The position numbers and the translations under genes were made by a program. Below the pieces are notes generated by a model. It saw nothing but the letters and a program-made list of their open reading frames with translations, did no database searches and had not been told where the DNA came from. 7,869 bases of DNA, taken from contig CAKSJF010000089.1 of assembly GCA_934462945.1 (NCBI GenBank), positions 1-7,869 on the forward strand, read 5' to 3'. Source of the stretch: an uncultured Clostridia bacterium (lineage in GTDB: Bacteria > Bacillota > Clostridia > UBA1381). Positions 1 to 5,596 of this stretch are shown here, piece after piece; the stretch's first letter is position 1; the number at the start of each line of letters is the position of its first letter.

Positions 1-12
1 TTGACATTTCAT
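1..12 (-). CDS. Start of an unidentified gene controlled by the cobalamin riboswitch (partial, runs off the left edge)
   Basis: Only four codons (Met-Lys-Cys-Gln) are inside the window. The ATG at 12-10 is preceded on the minus strand by AGAAAGGAATGG, a plausible ribosome site, and is the first good start after the riboswitch terminator at 52-84. Genes behind cobalamin riboswitches usually encode B12 or cobalt uptake, corrinoid biosynthesis, or B12-independent isoenzymes. Which of these applies cannot be seen here. The call rests on position and Shine-Dalgarno spacing only. Confidence 0.45.
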
Positions 13-51
13 TGTTTTACCATTCCTTTCTTCTTTTGAAAAATGTCGCGC

Positions 52-84
52 AAAATAAAAAAGCAGCAACCCCAAAAGGATTGC
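52..84 (-). terminator. Intrinsic terminator, expression platform of the cobalamin riboswitch
   Basis: On the minus strand GCAATCC (84-78) pairs with GGGTTGC (72-66), allowing one G-T pair, around a five-base loop. TGC and a T-rich run (62-52) follow. The hairpin lies about 87 bases past the aptamer and 40 bases before the start codon. This is the usual layout for a riboswitch that ends transcription early when coenzyme B12 is bound. I did not find the competing antiterminator pairing with certainty. Confidence 0.7.
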
Positions 85-170
85 CACAGCAGTTATTTCT
101 GTGCGCACCGCAAAAAACAGACGCAGCTGTTTCTATTGCTTCTGCGAAAGCTCGCTTTGCAAAGCAATAT

Positions 171-360
171 CAAAGCAGGTCTTCTGACTCCGATCCTATC
201 AAAAAGCGTCCCATTTTCAAGCCTTCTCAGTTTCCCAATGACCGGCTTTCGCCAACGAAAAAAGGACATTCAGACCGATACAGCGACTGGTATCGTCCGG
301 GATTCTCACCCGGTTCCCTTTTCATGCAAAGCGCCCCGAACGGGCAGCCTGCACACTTTG
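171..360 (-). ncRNA. Cobalamin (B12) riboswitch aptamer
   Basis: Read on the minus strand, the conserved blocks of the cobalamin aptamer appear in the right order. The P1 5' arm CAAAG..GCAGG is at 360-348. AAAAGGGAA is at 322-314, followed by GGTGAGAATCC at 310-300 and a CAGTCGCTGTA segment near 288-278. A CATTGGGAAACTGAGAAGG block is at 240-222. The B12 box CGGAGTCAGAAGACCTGC is at 192-175. The 3' arm CCTGC/CTTTG (179-171) closes P1. The length (about 190 bases) is normal for the family. It binds adenosylcobalamin or a related corrinoid and lowers expression of the downstream gene, which here lies off the left edge. The plus-strand open frames across this region are shadows of the RNA. Confidence 0.93.
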
Positions 361-371
361 TTTGCAACTAT

Positions 372-400
372 AGTATACCACAAAATTTTCCGGATGTAAA
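372..400 (-). promoter_or_regulatory. SigA-type promoter of the riboswitch transcript
   Basis: The minus strand reads TTTACA (400-395), 17 bases, then TATACT (377-372). The transcript would start near 365, just before the aptamer P1 stem at 360. Both hexamers differ from consensus by one base and the spacer is ideal. This promoter diverges from the one of the DUF554 gene. Confidence 0.8.
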
Positions 401-412
401 GACATAATTGTA

Positions 413-429
413 AGCTTTGCGCTGCAAAG
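413..429. repeat. Small inverted repeat between two divergent promoters
   Basis: CTTTGC (415-420) and GCAAAG (424-429) form an inverted repeat around GCT, and flanking bases extend it with a one-base bulge. It lies between the -35 boxes of the leftward riboswitch promoter and the rightward DUF554 promoter, a position where a shared operator could sit. The same GCAAAGC word occurs at 160-165 and 326-332. It could equally be chance. Confidence 0.3.
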
Positions 430-452
430 TTGACAAAGATGCGGGAGAAATG

Positions 453-481
453 TTGATTTCTGATTGTGATTGTGCTAAAAT
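453..481 (+). promoter_or_regulatory. SigA-type promoter with extended -10 for the DUF554 gene
   Basis: TTGATT (453-458) is followed after 17 bases by TAAAAT (476-481), with TGC directly before the -10 box (extended -10). Transcription would begin near 488, leaving a leader of about 20 bases before the GTG start at 509. A better-looking TTGACA at 430-435 has no -10 box at a usable distance. Confidence 0.65.
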
Positions 482-508
482 AGAGAAAAAAAGAAATTGG
501 TGAAATTT

Positions 509-1234
509 GTGATAGGACTTGGAACGATTATAAACAGTGCAAGCATTCTTTTGGGTGGTGTTGCCGGACATTTTACCGGGCGCTTTTTCGGGAGCAGGCA
601 GCAGGAGGCTCTGAACCGTGCCTGCGGTGTCAGTATTCTATTTATTGCCATTGCCGGGGCAATGGAGGGCATGTTAAAAATAGAGAATGGAAAAATTGCA
701 AGCGGAAAATCCATGCTGGTGGTTTTGTGTCTTGCAATCGGTACGGTAATCGGGGAGCTTTTGAGAATTGAGGATCGGTTTGAACAGTTTGGAGAATGGC
801 TGAAAACAAAATCCGGAAACAGTTCAGATGCCGGTTTTGTCAATGCATTTGTCACAGCATCGCTGACGGTTTCAATTGGTGCAATGGCGATTGTGGGCGC
901 GATTCAGGACGGAATTATGAACGATTATTCCACCCTTTTGGTAAAATCGGTTTTGGATTTTATCATTATTGTGGTGATGACTTCCTCTATGGGAAAGGGA
1001 TGTGCCTTTTCTGCCATTCCGGTTTTTATATTTGAGGGCAGTATCACGCTGCTTGCACGGCTGATTTCTCCGATTATGACCGAAACCGCAGTTTCCTATC
1101 TGTCCTTAATCGGTTCGCTTTTGATTTTCTGCATTGGTGTAAATTTAGTGTGGGGCAAAAAACTGAATGTGGCAAATATGCTGCCTGCCGTTTTTTTCGC
1201 AATTTTGGCGGCATATCTTCCATGGAATTTTTAA
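509..1234 (+). CDS. DUF554 family integral membrane protein (YdfK/YqgA-like)
   Basis: The 241-residue protein is almost entirely hydrophobic segments. It has the family N-terminus (IGLGTIINSASILLGG), a central SIGAMAIVGAIQDG motif that is the DUF554 signature, and a C-terminus rich in membrane helices, about six or seven in all. DUF554 proteins are predicted inner-membrane transport-like proteins whose substrate is not established. I chose GTG 509 because GGTGA (499-503) sits 5 bases before it and the product then starts as family members do. GTG 500 or TTG 497 would add three or four residues but lack a ribosome site. It is divergent from a B12-riboswitch gene and converges with the lipoprotein gene that ends at 1281. 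No terminator is visible in the 46-base gap. Confidence 0.9.
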   Translation: MIGLGTIINSASILLGGVAGHFTGRFFGSRQQEALNRACGVSILFIAIAGAMEGMLKIENGKIASGKSMLVVLCLAIGTVIGELLRIEDRFEQFGEWLKTKSGNSSDAGFVNAFVTASLTVSIGAMAIVGAIQDGIMNDYSTLLVKSVLDFIIIVVMTSSMGKGCAFSAIPVFIFEGSITLLARLISPIMTETAVSYLSLIGSLLIFCIGVNLVWGKKLNVANMLPAVFFAILAAYLPWNF

Positions 1235-1280
1235 ATGATTCTGTTCACATGGGTTGAAAGAGTCAATCTGTTTTGCTCAT

Positions 1281-2315
1281 TCAGAAACCCTGCATGCAAT
1301 TTCCGCAGGGAGAATAGCCTTGTTCGTAGGCTTCCTCCGGGGTTTGGAAAATGGCGCGGTTTTCTTCACTCGGAAGCGACTTGCAGGAGGGAATATGCAG
1401 CTTTTTGCTTTTCTTGTTTCCGATATATTCCTCTGCTTGTGCTTTTGGGGTCGGTGCGGGGGAGGAAGACGGCGTTTTCACATTTTCTGTCTGAACCTCA
1501 TGACCGTCACTGGTGATGATAATATCCCCTAAAAGATCGGTTCTTAAAATAGTCGCTCCGGCATCTTGTAAACGGCTTAATGCTTCCTCGGTCGGGTGTC
1601 CGTAGGAATTGTCCCTGCCAACAGAAATGACGGCATATTCCGGCATAACCTCGCGCAGAAACGGATAGGTGGTGGAATTTTTGGAGCCGTGATGACCAAC
1701 CTTTAAAACGTCCGCTTTCAGATCATAATGGCAGGATAGAATTTCCTGTTCTTCTTCACGCTCGGCATCGCCGGTAAAGAGAAAGGCGGTGTCGCCATAG
1801 GTGATTTTCAAGACGATGGAGGTGTTGTTTGTGTCCGCACCGTCCTCGTTTACCGGACCTAAAATCTGCACACTGCTGCTCCCAAGAGTGAATTTGTCGC
1901 CGGCTTTCGGGTGGATGATTTCTTTTTTCTGTTCTTCTGCCTTTTTTAAAAAATTCTGATATGCTTTGGACGATGCTCCGGTTTTCGGAGCATAAATTTC
2001 GTCTGCCGGCATCACCGAAAGAGGACCGGATAAGCCGCCGGCGTGATCCTCATGCGCGTGCGTGCAGATCACATAATCTAAATGATCCACGTTCTGCTTT
2101 TTCAAATATGCAACCACCACATTGCTGTCCTCTGTATTTCCGCCGTCAATCAGCATTGCCTGATCGCCGCAGAGTACTAAAGCAGAGTCCGCCTGACCGA
2201 CGTCAATATAATGCACGGCAAAACCGTTTTCTTCCGATCCCGGAATACCCGCCTGCGGCGTGCAGCCAGTCAGAAAGATCAGTGTGTATAAAAGTGTAAA
2301 AATTGACTGAAACAT
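1281..2315 (-). CDS. ComEC/Rec2-like metallo-beta-lactamase-fold lipoprotein with C-terminal Ada-like metal-binding motif
   Basis: 344 residues. A short hydrophobic leader ends in the lipobox LTGC (Cys18), so the mature protein should be lipid-anchored outside the membrane. The MBL hydrolase domain covers about residues 33-275. It carries the HxHxDH zinc motif THAHEDH (85-91), NNTS (163-166), TGD (181-183), GHHGS (207-211) and GHP (239-241), the pattern of the soluble domain of ComEC and its stand-alone relatives. A Pro/Ser-rich linker (281-293) leads to a tail with YIGNKKSKKLH, His307, Cys311, Cys337 and Cys340. This tail resembles the small Ada-type metal-binding module often fused to secreted nucleases and ComEC-like proteins. 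A DNA- or nucleotide-degrading role outside the cell is inferred. The DNA channel and helices of full ComEC are absent. AAAAGGAGAG (2330-2321) lies just before the ATG. Confidence 0.9.
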   Translation of the reverse strand: MFQSIFTLLYTLIFLTGCTPQAGIPGSEENGFAVHYIDVGQADSALVLCGDQAMLIDGGNTEDSNVVVAYLKKQNVDHLDYVICTHAHEDHAGGLSGPLSVMPADEIYAPKTGASSKAYQNFLKKAEEQKKEIIHPKAGDKFTLGSSSVQILGPVNEDGADTNNTSIVLKITYGDTAFLFTGDAEREEEQEILSCHYDLKADVLKVGHHGSKNSTTYPFLREVMPEYAVISVGRDNSYGHPTEEALSRLQDAGATILRTDLLGDIIITSDGHEVQTENVKTPSSSPAPTPKAQAEEYIGNKKSKKLHIPSCKSLPSEENRAIFQTPEEAYEQGYSPCGNCMQGF

Positions 2316-2431
2316 AAATTCTCTCCTTTTTTGTACCTACAAAACGCGTTGCAGCGTTTGGCACCCTTTTTTTACATACCCTTAATATTGGTTGTTTTCA
2401 TTAAGCATTTTTCAGTTATTTTAAAACTTTT

Positions 2432-2572
2432 TTATGCCGCTGCATTTGTATTTATCGTTTCAATAACCTTGCGAATCCCTGCCCATACAGAAAGATCTGT
2501 AAAAATTTCAACAACACTGCCCCGATCCGTAAGCGGTGCATCCTGAAGTACCGAGCTTTTTCTATTATGAAT
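2432..2572 (-). pseudogene. C-terminal remnant of a type I restriction endonuclease subunit R gene (hsdR), no start
   Basis: On the minus strand an open frame of 46 codons ends at TAA (2434-2432) and has no possible start codon; a TAG at 2575-2573 cuts it off upstream. The protein is clearly coding-like (DAPLTDRGSVVEIFTD, then SVWAGIRKVIETINTNAAA). It looks to me like the extreme C-terminus of HsdR (helicase/nuclease subunit) proteins, though this is from memory and less certain than the hsdM and hsdS fragments. The position, downstream of hsdM and hsdS remnants on the same strand, supports it. The real match probably begins near 2557, a few bases after the stop of the DUF4393 gene, so a deletion joined the two. 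Confidence 0.6.
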
Positions 2573-3380
2573 CTATATACATATCATTGCTTATACATAT
2601 TTCACAGAAAGCCTTTCCAAAATCAGTTATAGCAATATAGCTATCAATATAGTCAATTGTTTTATATTCAGTTTTAGATAAATCCATTTTGCTTATTTTA
2701 GATACAATATAAGGATGGTGTTTAAGCGTATCGTATTCTCCAGGTTTAAGGCTTGAAAACGTTTCAGCTTTTTCAAGCAATCCAAGACGGATAAGATTAT
2801 CAAAGTAATTGTTCAAATCTATCTTCTGTTCACAATTAGCTTTTTCTCCTATGTCAGTAAAATTTTTTACGATGGATACACCATAACCTTCTTCATTATT
2901 CAGCCTAACGGTAATCGTAGGAACTACAGATTCTATTTTAAACTGTTTTAATAATCGGGCTTCATCAGGAGAAAGCTGCTTTATGATTTCTACAAATCCT
3001 GGGTGAACCCCCCTTTTTACAACTTTATTCATAGAGTTTGCAAGAAGATTTGCATACATATCTCTAAGATCTTCATTATCCATACAATAGCTTATGTATT
3101 GCAAAGCAGGAACTGCAATATGAGGATCGGGTGATTCAATTAAATCGGGAGAAATATTTTCTAATTTCTGTTCAAGCAATCTTTTTGTTTCCTCAATGTT
3201 ATATTCTTTTTGCAAAACCCACTTTTCAACCGGTGACAATGCAGCCTTTATTGCACGGGGAACTAACCCAATAAGTTCACCGGTTGGTTTGGCTATTGGT
3301 TTTCCGGCATCGTTATATACATCTTTTGCTATTTCTTTTACTGTTTCTTTAGCAATATCTACCGCTTCGTTTTCGGTCAT
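2565..3380 (-). CDS. DUF4393 / Abi-alpha family protein (abortive-infection-like)
   Basis: 271 residues, complete. The N-terminal part (about 1-80) is helical and amphipathic (AKETVKEIAKDVYNDAGKP.., IGLVPRAIKAALSPVEKW). The family core is AVPALQYISYC..LRDMYANLLANSM (89-117) followed by VHPGFVEIIKQLSPDEARLLK (125-145). The C-terminal part has winged-helix-like segments (LGLLEK 199-204, ITDFGKAFC 251-259). This is the DUF4393 pattern, also called Abi-alpha after a phage abortive-infection protein; the mechanism is not established. ATG 3380 is chosen because AGGTGA lies 5 bases before it; GTG 3389 would add three residues but has no usable site. The gene sits between hsdS and hsdR remnants and is visibly more AT-rich than guaA and the spo genes, so it was probably acquired with the restriction-modification locus. 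It is likely transcribed from the promoter at 3669-3697. Confidence 0.88.
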   Translation of the reverse strand: MTENEAVDIAKETVKEIAKDVYNDAGKPIAKPTGELIGLVPRAIKAALSPVEKWVLQKEYNIEETKRLLEQKLENISPDLIESPDPHIAVPALQYISYCMDNEDLRDMYANLLANSMNKVVKRGVHPGFVEIIKQLSPDEARLLKQFKIESVVPTITVRLNNEEGYGVSIVKNFTDIGEKANCEQKIDLNNYFDNLIRLGLLEKAETFSSLKPGEYDTLKHHPYIVSKISKMDLSKTEYKTIDYIDSYIAITDFGKAFCEICISNDMYIDS

Positions 3381-3389
3381 ATATTTCAC

Positions 3390-3496
3390 CTACCTAAAAT
3401 ATTTTTGCATTAGTGCTTTTTTAGTAATTCTAACTTTTCAAGGCTTTGCTTAATTTCACATTTTGATTTGCCGGTCTGTTTACAGAATTTCTCAAG
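3390..3496 (-). pseudogene. C-terminal remnant of a type I restriction specificity subunit gene (hsdS), frameshifted
   Basis: The minus strand encodes EKFCKQTGKSKCEIKQSLE and KLELLKK, then a stop at 3412-3410. Adding one A to the six-A run at 3422-3417 restores the frame and continues it as ALMQKYFR and TAG (3392-3390). The restored ending, coiled-coil KLELLKKALMQKYF, is characteristic of HsdS C-termini, the part that follows the second target-recognition domain. Everything upstream of about the last 35 codons is missing and is replaced by the hsdM fragment. The TAG touches the GTGAAATATATG that begins the DUF4393 gene, so the original hsdS and DUF4393 genes were adjacent and presumably co-translated. 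Confidence 0.75.
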
Positions 3497-3593
3497 TAAT
3501 CTGCTCAATTACATCGAGGGGATTCACCAATCCCCCTGATGCGAATATATCCCAAAGACCGTCTATTTTATTTTTCAGTTCACCTGTAATCAT
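3492..3593 (-). pseudogene. N-terminal remnant of a type I DNA methyltransferase gene (hsdM)
   Basis: ATG 3593 opens 33 codons with the product MITGELKNKIDGLWD, then FASGGLVNPLDVIEQIT, then TGA (3494-3492). This is the conserved start of HsdM, which in intact proteins continues YL.F(I/L)..LD. Here the frame ends at that point and enters the hsdS C-terminus in another frame, which marks a deletion joint near 3491-3500. The methylase catalytic motifs (S-adenosylmethionine site and NPPF) are all lost, so no methylation activity can remain. GAGAGG (3608-3603) is a possible ribosome site. Confidence 0.85.
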
Positions 3594-3596
3594 CCG

Positions 3597-3644
3597 TTAT
3601 TTGTCCTCTCTGTTCCCAGTAATGTCGCCTTTTAATTTGGTCAT
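3597..3644 (-). CDS. Possible 15-codon leader ORF ahead of the hsdM remnant
   Basis: ATG 3644 to TAA 3597 encodes MTKLKGDITGNREDK. It is preceded by AGGAAA very close to the start and ends 3 bases before the hsdM ATG, so translation could couple to hsdM. It could be a genuine small leader peptide of the old operon or only an open frame by chance. No similarity is recognised. Confidence 0.25.
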   Translation of the reverse strand: MTKLKGDITGNREDK

Positions 3645-3668
3645 TTTCCTATATTATGACATAATTAC

Positions 3669-3697
3669 ATTATAATATGTTATCTTGTGTTTGTCAA
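3669..3697 (-). promoter_or_regulatory. Perfect-consensus SigA promoter of the old type I restriction-modification operon
   Basis: The minus strand reads TTGACA (3697-3692), exactly 17 bases, TATAAT (3674-3669). This matches the vegetative consensus at all 12 positions. Transcription would start near 3662, 18 bases before the small leader ORF and about 70 before the hsdM start. With hsdM and hsdS collapsed, the first intact gene it reaches is the DUF4393 gene, about 280 bases downstream; no terminator is visible in between. Confidence 0.85.
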
Positions 3698-3847
3698 GGA
3701 AATAAACTCATTCAAAAACCGTAGTCATTTTTCTGATTTAGATTTTTGTACACGAGTTTTTGTGATAATAATATTTGATATCCTCATAAAATTCAATATG
3801 ATTTAAAATGCTTATGCTCTGTTGAATTTACAAGAGACTATCCAATC
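3698..3847. other. AT-rich spacer with no recognised gene
   Basis: Between the operon promoter and the guaA terminator I see no coding fragment, RNA or long repeat on either strand. The AT-rich composition matches the restriction-modification island rather than guaA, so the island's right boundary probably lies inside this stretch. Confidence 0.6.
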
Positions 3848-3895
3848 AAAAAACCACCGCAACCTTCTGCATATAGAGGGATTTACGGTGGTTTT
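3848..3895 (-). terminator. Intrinsic terminator of guaA
   Basis: On the minus strand AAAACCACCG (3895-3886) pairs perfectly over ten bases with CGGTGGTTTT (3859-3850), with a 26-base loop, and is followed by more T. It starts 12 bases past the guaA stop. The loop is unusually long for a terminator. Confidence 0.8.
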
Positions 3896-3906
3896 GGGAT
3901 TTTATT

Positions 3907-5439
3907 TTAGAGCCATTCAATCGTAGCCGGTGGTTTTGAAGTAATATCATAGACAATCCGGTTCACGTGTTCTACCTCATTAATGATTCTATTTGAGGTT
4001 TTTTCGAGGACGTCATAGGGGATTCTTGCCCAGTCGGCGGTCATGAAATCGGTGGTGGTAACTGCACGGAGGGCGAGGGTATAGTCATAGGTTCTACCGT
4101 CTCCCATCACGCCGACGCTGCGCATATCGGTAATCACAGCGAAATACTGGTTAATACTGCGGTCAAGACCGGCAAGTGCGATTTCCTCGCGGAAGATTGC
4201 GTCTGCGTCGCGGAGAATCGCAAGTTTATCCTCTGTGATTTCGCCGATTACGCGGACTGCAAGTCCCGGACCGGGGAAAGGCTGCCGCCATACGAGATAT
4301 TCCGGAATCCCAAGCTCAATGCCGAGCTGACGCACTTCATCCTTAAACAGATCGCGGAGCGGTTCGATAATTTCATCAAAATCAATATGCTCCGGAAGTC
4401 CGCCAACGTTATGATGGCTTTTAATCACCGATGCATCGCCCGCGCCGCTTTCGATCACGTCGGGATAAATTGTTCCCTGCACCAAAAAGTCAACAGCGCC
4501 AATCTTTTTTGCCTCCGCCTCAAACACGCGGATAAACTCCTCGCCGATAATTTTTCTCTTTTGCTCGGGTGCTGTGACGCCGGCAAGCTTTCCTAAAAAC
4601 TGCTTTTGCGCATTGACGCGGATCATATGAATATCAAATTGCTTTTTGAAAACTTCCTCCACTTCGTCGCCTTCGTTTTTGCGCAGGAGTCCGTTATCCA
4701 CAAAAATACAGGTGAGCTGCTTTCCGACTGCCTTATGAATCATCACGGCTGCAACCGAGCTGTCAACACCGCCGGACAGGGCGCAAAGCACCTTTTTATC
4801 TCCGATCTTTTCTCTTAAAGCTTCAATGGAACGTTTTGCAAAATCGCTCATCTGCCAGTCGCCGGAGCAATGACAAATTTTGTAGAGGAAATTATGCAGC
4901 ATATCAATTCCGCGCGGTGTGTGATTCACCTCTGGGTGGAACTGCACGCTGTAAAACTGCTTTTCCCGGTTTTCGTAGGCTGCAACAGGACAGCTGTCTG
5001 TTGATGCGATAATCTGGAAGCCCTCCGGAACACGTTCCACATAGTCGGTATGGCTCATCCAGCAGATGGTATTTTCCTCAATTCCGTCAAATAAAGGACT
5101 GTTTGAAAGATGAATTTCAGTCTTTCCGTATTCGCGTTTTTCTGCGCGCGCCACACTTCCGCCCAGCTGCTGCGCCATCAGCTGACTGCCATAGCAAATC
5201 CCCAGAACCGGGATCCCCAGCTCAAATACGGCAGGGTTACATTTCGGAGCGTTTTCCGCATAAACGCTGTTTGGACCGCCGGTGAAAATAATGCCGACCG
5301 GATTTTTTTCTTTGATCTGCTCCATCGGCGCGGTATATGGCAAAACCTCGCAATAGACATGACATTCCCGGACTCTGCGTGCAATCAGCTGATTATACTG
5401 TCCGCCAAAGTCTAACACAATGACTGTTTCATTTTTCAT
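3907..5439 (-). CDS. guaA: GMP synthase (glutamine-hydrolysing)
   Basis: 510 residues, the normal length. It converts XMP to GMP using ATP and ammonia from glutamine, the last step of guanine nucleotide synthesis in the cytosol. The class I glutamine amidotransferase domain (about 1-190) has FTGGPNSVY (52-60), the nucleophile Cys82 in GICYGSQ, and the His168/Glu170 pair in QFHPE. The ATP pyrophosphatase domain (about 200-390) has the P-loop LSGGVDSS (221-228). The C-terminal dimerisation domain has RQPFPGPGLAVR and ends KPPATIEWL. Most members end in ...IEWE, so the final Leu is slightly unusual. AAAGGACG stands before the ATG. The gene has its own promoter (5473-5501) and terminator (3848-3895) and is monocistronic. 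The leader is only about 25 bases, so there is no guanine riboswitch. Confidence 0.98.
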   Translation of the reverse strand: MKNETVIVLDFGGQYNQLIARRVRECHVYCEVLPYTAPMEQIKEKNPVGIIFTGGPNSVYAENAPKCNPAVFELGIPVLGICYGSQLMAQQLGGSVARAEKREYGKTEIHLSNSPLFDGIEENTICWMSHTDYVERVPEGFQIIASTDSCPVAAYENREKQFYSVQFHPEVNHTPRGIDMLHNFLYKICHCSGDWQMSDFAKRSIEALREKIGDKKVLCALSGGVDSSVAAVMIHKAVGKQLTCIFVDNGLLRKNEGDEVEEVFKKQFDIHMIRVNAQKQFLGKLAGVTAPEQKRKIIGEEFIRVFEAEAKKIGAVDFLVQGTIYPDVIESGAGDASVIKSHHNVGGLPEHIDFDEIIEPLRDLFKDEVRQLGIELGIPEYLVWRQPFPGPGLAVRVIGEITEDKLAILRDADAIFREEIALAGLDRSINQYFAVITDMRSVGVMGDGRTYDYTLALRAVTTTDFMTADWARIPYDVLEKTSNRIINEVEHVNRIVYDITSKPPATIEWL

Positions 5440-5472
5440 AGTATTCGTCCTTTCAAAATATATATAATAAAT

Positions 5473-5501
5473 ATTATAGCATAATCCGTCTTTTTTTTCA
5501 A
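5473..5501 (-). promoter_or_regulatory. SigA-type promoter of guaA
   Basis: The minus strand reads TTGAAA (5501-5496), 17 bases, TATAAT (5478-5473), with TGC just before the -10 (extended -10). Transcription would start near 5466, leaving a short leader to the guaA ATG at 5439 with the ribosome site AAAGGACG. Confidence 0.82.
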
Positions 5502-5596
5502 CCTCTCAATCAAAAAAAGTGTTTTTTGGGAATTATATCATTGTATAAATTATTTTTTTCCACAAAAGCTAACAATAATCAACAAAAAAGGAGTGA

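Noticed and set aside
12..407. Two long overlapping plus-strand open frames in the first 400 bases
   Set aside because: They lie antisense to the cobalamin riboswitch, its terminator and promoter, have no ribosome site and no protein-like pattern.
430..435. Consensus TTGACA -35 box upstream of the DUF554 gene
   Set aside because: No -10 box lies 16-18 bases downstream; the next good -10 (476-481) is 40 bases away and pairs better with TTGATT at 453-458.
1288..1310. CCCTGC/GCAGGG hairpin near the convergent gene ends
   Set aside because: It lies in the last codons of the lipoprotein gene, the loop is 11 bases and no T-run follows in either direction, so it is not a supported terminator.
2342..2359. 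AAACGC/GCGTTT inverted repeat upstream of the lipoprotein gene
   Set aside because: Short six-base arms with no promoter clearly placed beside it; not enough to call an operator.
3516..3535. Strong GGGGATT/AATCCCC hairpin with a four-base loop
   Set aside because: It falls exactly in the codons for the conserved HsdM segment SGGLVNPL and has no T-run; probably a coding coincidence.
3768..3796. TTGAAT-17-TATTAT promoter-like pair on the minus strand
   Set aside because: Such matches are common by chance in this AT-rich spacer, and a perfect promoter lies just downstream.
5440..5466. Search for a guanine/purine riboswitch ahead of guaA
   Set aside because: The leader between promoter and start is only about 25 bases, too short for a purine aptamer, and no conserved core was seen.
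5539..5545. CATTGTA resembling a sigma G -10 element before the SLH gene
   Set aside because: No matching -35 element was found at the expected distance, so forespore control cannot be claimed from it.
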